A stretch of DNA of 64,000 nucleotides from Plantibacter auratus. GTDB lineage: Bacteria > Actinomycetota > Actinomycetes > Actinomycetales > Microbacteriaceae. Every line of letters begins with the position of its first letter. Positions within the stretch are counted from its first letter, which is position 1. The notes beneath the pieces were generated by a model. It had not been told where the DNA came from. It saw only the letters and a list, made by a program, of their open reading frames with translations, and searched no databases. Location: the NCBI RefSeq assembly GCF_050587365.1, contig NZ_JBOBFV010000003.1, forward strand, positions 248,001-312,000, read 5' to 3'. Positions 60,523 to 64,000 of this stretch are shown piece after piece. Position numbers and translations under genes: made by a program.

Positions 60523-63500
60523 GCGGCTGCTCCGTTCCCGGGGTGTCCCGGCGGGTGGTGTCGGGATCCGGCGTCGTCTCGGTGGAGTCGCTCGGATCCG
60601 GATCGGGCACGGCGACATCGCCCGTGGCGACCGCCGGTTCGTCGGGGACCTGGCCGGCTGTGGTGTTCGTGTCGGCGTCGGCGTCTGGAGTCGACCCGGT
60701 CACGTCGTGGTCCGTGTCGACGGCGACGTCCGTGACCGGGTCGGTTCCATCGCGAGCGACGGTGTCGTCGGCCGACCCGGTGTCCGCGGTCGACGCGCGG
60801 TCGTCGACGGAATCGGCGTCATCGGCTGGTTCGGCATTCACCGCCGCGGGCACGGGCGCCTCGGCGGAGGAGGCCTGCCCCCGACGCCACCAACGCGGCT
60901 TGGACGGGCGGGTCGACGCGTCGGCGGTGGTGGCCGACTCGGGTCCCTCCGCCTCCTCGTCGAGATCGGCGGTCGGTTCCTCGTCGTCGTAGGAGCCGGA
61001 CGCGTCGTCGTCGATCACGGCGACCGTCGCCCCGGACGCGGCCGCCTTGCGAGCGGCACGGCCCTTCAGCTTCGCAGGCTTCCTGGATCCCGCCCGGTAC
61101 CCGTCGCGGGACGCACCGTTGGGGATGCTCAGGAGCAGGGTGATGAGGAACACGACGCCCAGGCCGACACCGATGAGGGTGCCGAGCACGTTGGACGTGG
61201 GGAGCTCGGGACCGGTGCCGACGTCCGCGACGGTGCGCCAGAGCGTCCCGCTCGTCGTGTCACCGACGGCGACCAACGCCGCGTTCGCGTCGAGCGCGCT
61301 CGCCGCACGGCCGGCGGTCTGACCCGCCGCCGTCTGCTCTTCGCCGTCGGCGACCGGCGACAGCAGCACGAAGGCGATGCCGTGCTTGACGAGAGTCTCC
61401 GTCGGGTCCAGTCCGCTCTGCGACGCGAGGTTGCCGGCGAGCTCGGCGACGACGCGGTCGTCCGAGGACACGCCGGGGGCCGTCTGGGCGATGGTGGACT
61501 GGCCGTCGAGCGTCTCCCCCTGTCCACGGATGACGACTGCGGTGATGGTCCCGTCGTCGCCGGGCGTGATGACGAGGGTGCCGAGCCGCGGATCGGTCTG
61601 TGTAGCGGCCGTCACGTAGGCGGGCAGCTGGCGACCGGAGCTCTCACGGACCACCGAGGTGCCGAGGGGCTGCGCGAGCGCGAGCGGGAGGGCGATCACC
61701 GCGGCGGCGAGGACCATGACGAGCGCCGGGGCAGCCCGGAACCGCGGGATGCGATCGAGGCCGAGGGTCGCAGCACCCACGATCCCGAGCCAGTACAGGC
61801 TGATCGCCGCGCCGGCCCAGACGGGGACGGCCGTTCCGGCGGCCGAGGCGAGGAGGAGATGCGTGGCGAACACCGCCGACACGAGTCCGAGGAACGCCGC
61901 GATCAGCAACGGGACGGCCCGTCTGGAGCCCGGGAGGAACAGGGCCAGCAGAGCGACGATCGCGAGTGGCGCGAGCAGCGCGGGTACCACGATGGCGGGA
62001 GTCGCACCCGGTAGCCCGAGCGCTGCGCCGAGCTGGCTCCATCCACCCAGGCTGCCGCCGGGGAAGCCGAGGGACAGTTGCCAGCCGGACGCCGCGGTCC
62101 CGGGCGTCGCGACGCCCGGGTCGGCGAGGAGTCCGAGCCAGTTGTCGCGATGGAGCCCCTGCTGCCAGACGAGCGGGGCGAACAGCGCGATGGCGGGGAT
62201 CGGGATGAGTCCGACCCTGGCGACACCTCGACCGGCGAAGACCATCGCGACGACCCAGATGACGAGCAACGCCGGGGCGAGGGACGGCGAGCTCGCGACG
62301 ATCGCGGCGAACAGGAAGGCGCTCGTGCCGGCTGCGGCCCACGACCGGGACGCGACCACACCTGCGTAGAAGAGCCAGGGCAGCAGGACATGGACGATGA
62401 CGGCCGCGGGACGGCCATCGGCGAGCGCGGTCAGGAGCGTCGGGGCGAGCGCCCAGAGCAGCACCGCCACCGCACGAGGACCGCTGCGCTCCGTGAGCCG
62501 GGTGGCGGCGAACCAGGCGCCGAGCGCCGAGAGCGGCAGCGCGAGCAGGAAGAGCAGGACCAGGGAGAACGAAGGCTGCCAGAAGGTGATGGTCCCGAGC
62601 ACCGCGAGGACCGCACTGAACGGGTCGGCGGCACCGACGAAGCCGAGGCCGACGTCGCGCCACCCGAAGCCGATGTGCTGCCAGAGTTCGCCGACAGTCG
62701 CCGAGAGCGGGAGGAGTCCCCCACCGGTGAGGTACGTGGCTCCGAGGAGCGGAGCGAGGATCGCCGCTCCGATGACCGCCGTCGCGAGGACGACCCAGGC
62801 GCCTCCGCCGGAGAAGAAGCGGAGGTCGCGTTCCTCACCGATGAAGCCGATCTGCGTCGCCTCCCGCGCGAGCGCGCGTTTGCGTCGGACCTCGTCGAGT
62901 CGCATCCGCAAGCCGGCGATGCTCGACCAGCCCAAGGTGCGGTTCTTCGCGAGCTGGCGCCGGGCACTCCCGACCTTCGTTCCGGAGAACGCGACGGCGA
63001 ACGCCGCCGAGAGCTCGCCCAGCACGAGCTCGGGCTGCTTCTTCACGAAGTGGCCGATGACCCGCAGGATGGCGAGTGGCACGAGGCTGAGCCAGTGCAC
63101 GGGGACCATGATCCCGGGCGCATAGACGAGACGCCGGTGGAGCTGTGCGGCGCGGGCCTGGCGATGGCGACGACGACGCGCGCCGAGCCGGTTCGACCAG
63201 GAGGGCCCGGCGATGCCTTCGCCGGCGGAGGCGACCCGCGCCGTCGGCACGACCGCGACCAGATAGCCCGCGAGGCGGGTCCTGATGCAGAAGTCGAGGG
63301 CGTCGTCCGCCACGAGGGCCTGGTCGAAGCCGCCCAACTGGTCCCACAGCTGATGGCGCACGAGCATGCCGGCCGGACCGACCGCCATCACGTCGTTCAT
63401 CGTGTCGTGCTGGGCCTGGTCGAGCTCGTCCTCGACCACAGGGACCGCCGCCCCGAGGGTGGTGATCGTCTCGCCGTAGCGCCGGAGGAACGATGCGTCG

Positions 63501-63877
63501 TCCCAGTCGAGGATCTTCGGGCCGGCCACACCGACGGACGGCGAGACCTCGAGGGCGCCCAACAGGGCGGCTAGCGCCGTCGGCTCGGGAGCCGTGTCCT
63601 CGGAGAGCAACCAGAGCATCTGCTCGGCGTCCTCCGGCTGATCGGTGACGCGGACGCCGGCGGCCACAGCTTGCGCGAAGCTGAGGTCCTCGGTCGAGGT
63701 CACGAGCTTCATGCCGGGGACGCGACCGAGTTCCTCGATCGTCGCCTCACTCGCGCGGGTGGCGACGGCGATGATCCCGTCCGCCGGACGGGTCTGGGCA
63801 CGGAGGGCGTCGAGCGTGCGTGCGAGCGGCTCTGAGCCGTCGCGCACCACGAGAATCGCCGTTACTCGGGGAGACAT
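60512..63877 (-). CDS. Large membrane GT2 glycosyltransferase with acidic tail
   Basis: 1121 aa. The N-terminal GT2 domain (about 1-240) has AILVVRDGSEPLARTLDALR, a degenerate DxD region near QMLWLLSEDTAPEP and GFDQALVADDALDFCIRTRL (acceptor ED-type motif). About 12 membrane helices follow (260-960), then an acidic Ser/Thr/Asp-rich disordered tail (about 985-1121). It probably builds an exported polysaccharide. TAGTCT lies 7 nt before the ATG with no Shine-Dalgarno. DUF5719 overlaps its end by 11 bases. Confidence 0.88.
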   Translation of the reverse strand: MSPRVTAILVVRDGSEPLARTLDALRAQTRPADGIIAVATRASEATIEELGRVPGMKLVTSTEDLSFAQAVAAGVRVTDQPEDAEQMLWLLSEDTAPEPTALAALLGALEVSPSVGVAGPKILDWDDASFLRRYGETITTLGAAVPVVEDELDQAQHDTMNDVMAVGPAGMLVRHQLWDQLGGFDQALVADDALDFCIRTRLAGYLVAVVPTARVASAGEGIAGPSWSNRLGARRRRHRQARAAQLHRRLVYAPGIMVPVHWLSLVPLAILRVIGHFVKKQPELVLGELSAAFAVAFSGTKVGSARRQLAKNRTLGWSSIAGLRMRLDEVRRKRALAREATQIGFIGEERDLRFFSGGGAWVVLATAVIGAAILAPLLGATYLTGGGLLPLSATVGELWQHIGFGWRDVGLGFVGAADPFSAVLAVLGTITFWQPSFSLVLLFLLALPLSALGAWFAATRLTERSGPRAVAVLLWALAPTLLTALADGRPAAVIVHVLLPWLFYAGVVASRSWAAAGTSAFLFAAIVASSPSLAPALLVIWVVAMVFAGRGVARVGLIPIPAIALFAPLVWQQGLHRDNWLGLLADPGVATPGTAASGWQLSLGFPGGSLGGWSQLGAALGLPGATPAIVVPALLAPLAIVALLALFLPGSRRAVPLLIAAFLGLVSAVFATHLLLASAAGTAVPVWAGAAISLYWLGIVGAATLGLDRIPRFRAAPALVMVLAAAVIALPLALAQPLGTSVVRESSGRQLPAYVTAATQTDPRLGTLVITPGDDGTITAVVIRGQGETLDGQSTIAQTAPGVSSDDRVVAELAGNLASQSGLDPTETLVKHGIAFVLLSPVADGEEQTAAGQTAGRAASALDANAALVAVGDTTSGTLWRTVADVGTGPELPTSNVLGTLIGVGLGVVFLITLLLSIPNGASRDGYRAGSRKPAKLKGRAARKAAASGATVAVIDDDASGSYDDEEPTADLDEEAEGPESATTADASTRPSKPRWWRRGQASSAEAPVPAAVNAEPADDADSVDDRASTADTGSADDTVARDGTDPVTDVAVDTDHDVTGSTPDADADTNTTAGQVPDEPAVATGDVAVPDPDPSDSTETTPDPDTTRRDTPGTEQPHAQ

Positions 63878-63884
63878 CGGATTC

Positions 63885-63890
63885 AGACTA
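63885..63890 (-). promoter_or_regulatory. -10 element of the GT2 gene
   Basis: TAGTCT on the minus strand, 7 nt before the ATG. Confidence 0.45.
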
Positions 63891-64000
63891 AGCGGGTCCG
63901 GCCGGAAGAGCGGGAACCGAGCGGGCGCGCCCCGAATCGGGGGTGTTCCGGTGAGTCGGGAGCGATTCGGTCAGCGTCCGACGGAGCGTCAGACAGCGCG

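Noticed and set aside
63891..64000. Start of a further gene at the right edge
   Set aside because: No start codon with a plausible ribosome binding site or leaderless -10 and no recognisable protein in the last 110 bases.

Overview
The window is GC-rich chromosomal backbone of an actinobacterium, most likely a member of the Microbacteriaceae. The evidence is the gene content: WhiB, Lsr2, MtrAB-LpqB, PdtaS, a ZAS-type anti-sigma factor with its SigR/SigH sigma factor, the fused Kgd 2-oxoglutarate enzyme, an Rv3235-family protein and DUF3499. Genus was not determined. I see no rRNA, tRNA, insertion sequence, prophage or CRISPR array, and no gene-free stretch longer than about 300 bases.

Layout. 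1-3.4 kb: end of an SDR gene, then metY and metX (O-acetylhomoserine route to homocysteine/methionine). 3.5-6.5 kb: a membrane histidine kinase, a second membrane protein that looks like a degenerate kinase, and a NarL-type regulator, joined by ATGA overlaps. 6.6-9.5 kb: MFS exporter, thiamine-binding protein and GT87-like membrane protein. 9.6-12.6 kb: a flavin electron-transfer operon (FMN-binding lipoprotein, ApbE, RnfD-like/ferredoxin reductase fusion) behind 11-bp direct repeats. 12.8-17.3 kb: nnrD, an Old Yellow Enzyme with a SigR-type promoter, and two CNNM/CBS membrane proteins. 17.4-19.8 kb: MFS exporter and divergent LysR regulator. 19.8-27.4 kb: small hypothetical, guaB1, kgd, Na+/H+ antiporter.

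27.4-34.2 kb: sigR-type sigma factor and its anti-sigma factor, divergent from aroA-rsgA, then bcp, a membrane protein, whiB, pdtaS and lsr2. 34.4-38.1 kb: CpaE-like and SAF-domain proteins, a small HTH protein and two little-known proteins. 38.2-47.5 kb: secA, a PadR regulator, hpf, comF, lpqB, mtrB, mtrA. 47.7-56.7 kb: the MoxR/DUF58/DUF4350/DUF4129/SpoIIM/RDD membrane cluster, interrupted by a LysR-substrate-domain protein and DUF5997. 56.7-63.9 kb: ahcY, DUF3499, a metallopeptidase-like protein, DUF5719 and a very large GT2 membrane glycosyltransferase.

From memory, the order sigH-aroA-rsgA, secA-hpf-comF-lpqB-mtrB-mtrA-ahcY and DUF3499-metallopeptidase resembles the Mycobacterium tuberculosis Rv3219-Rv3260 region, and the MoxR block resembles Rv3689-Rv3695 inserted between mtrA and ahcY.

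Two themes cut across the window. Many genes carry a TANNNT-like -10 hexamer 6-7 nt before the start codon and lack a Shine-Dalgarno sequence, which points to leaderless transcripts. Thiol/redox stress control recurs: GGAAT-N18-GTT promoters precede both the sigma factor and the Old Yellow Enzyme. No wholly new system is evident. The best candidates for new biology are the kinase/pseudokinase/regulator cassette, the phased ATGCAT sites upstream of lsr2 and the repeat-controlled flavin operon.
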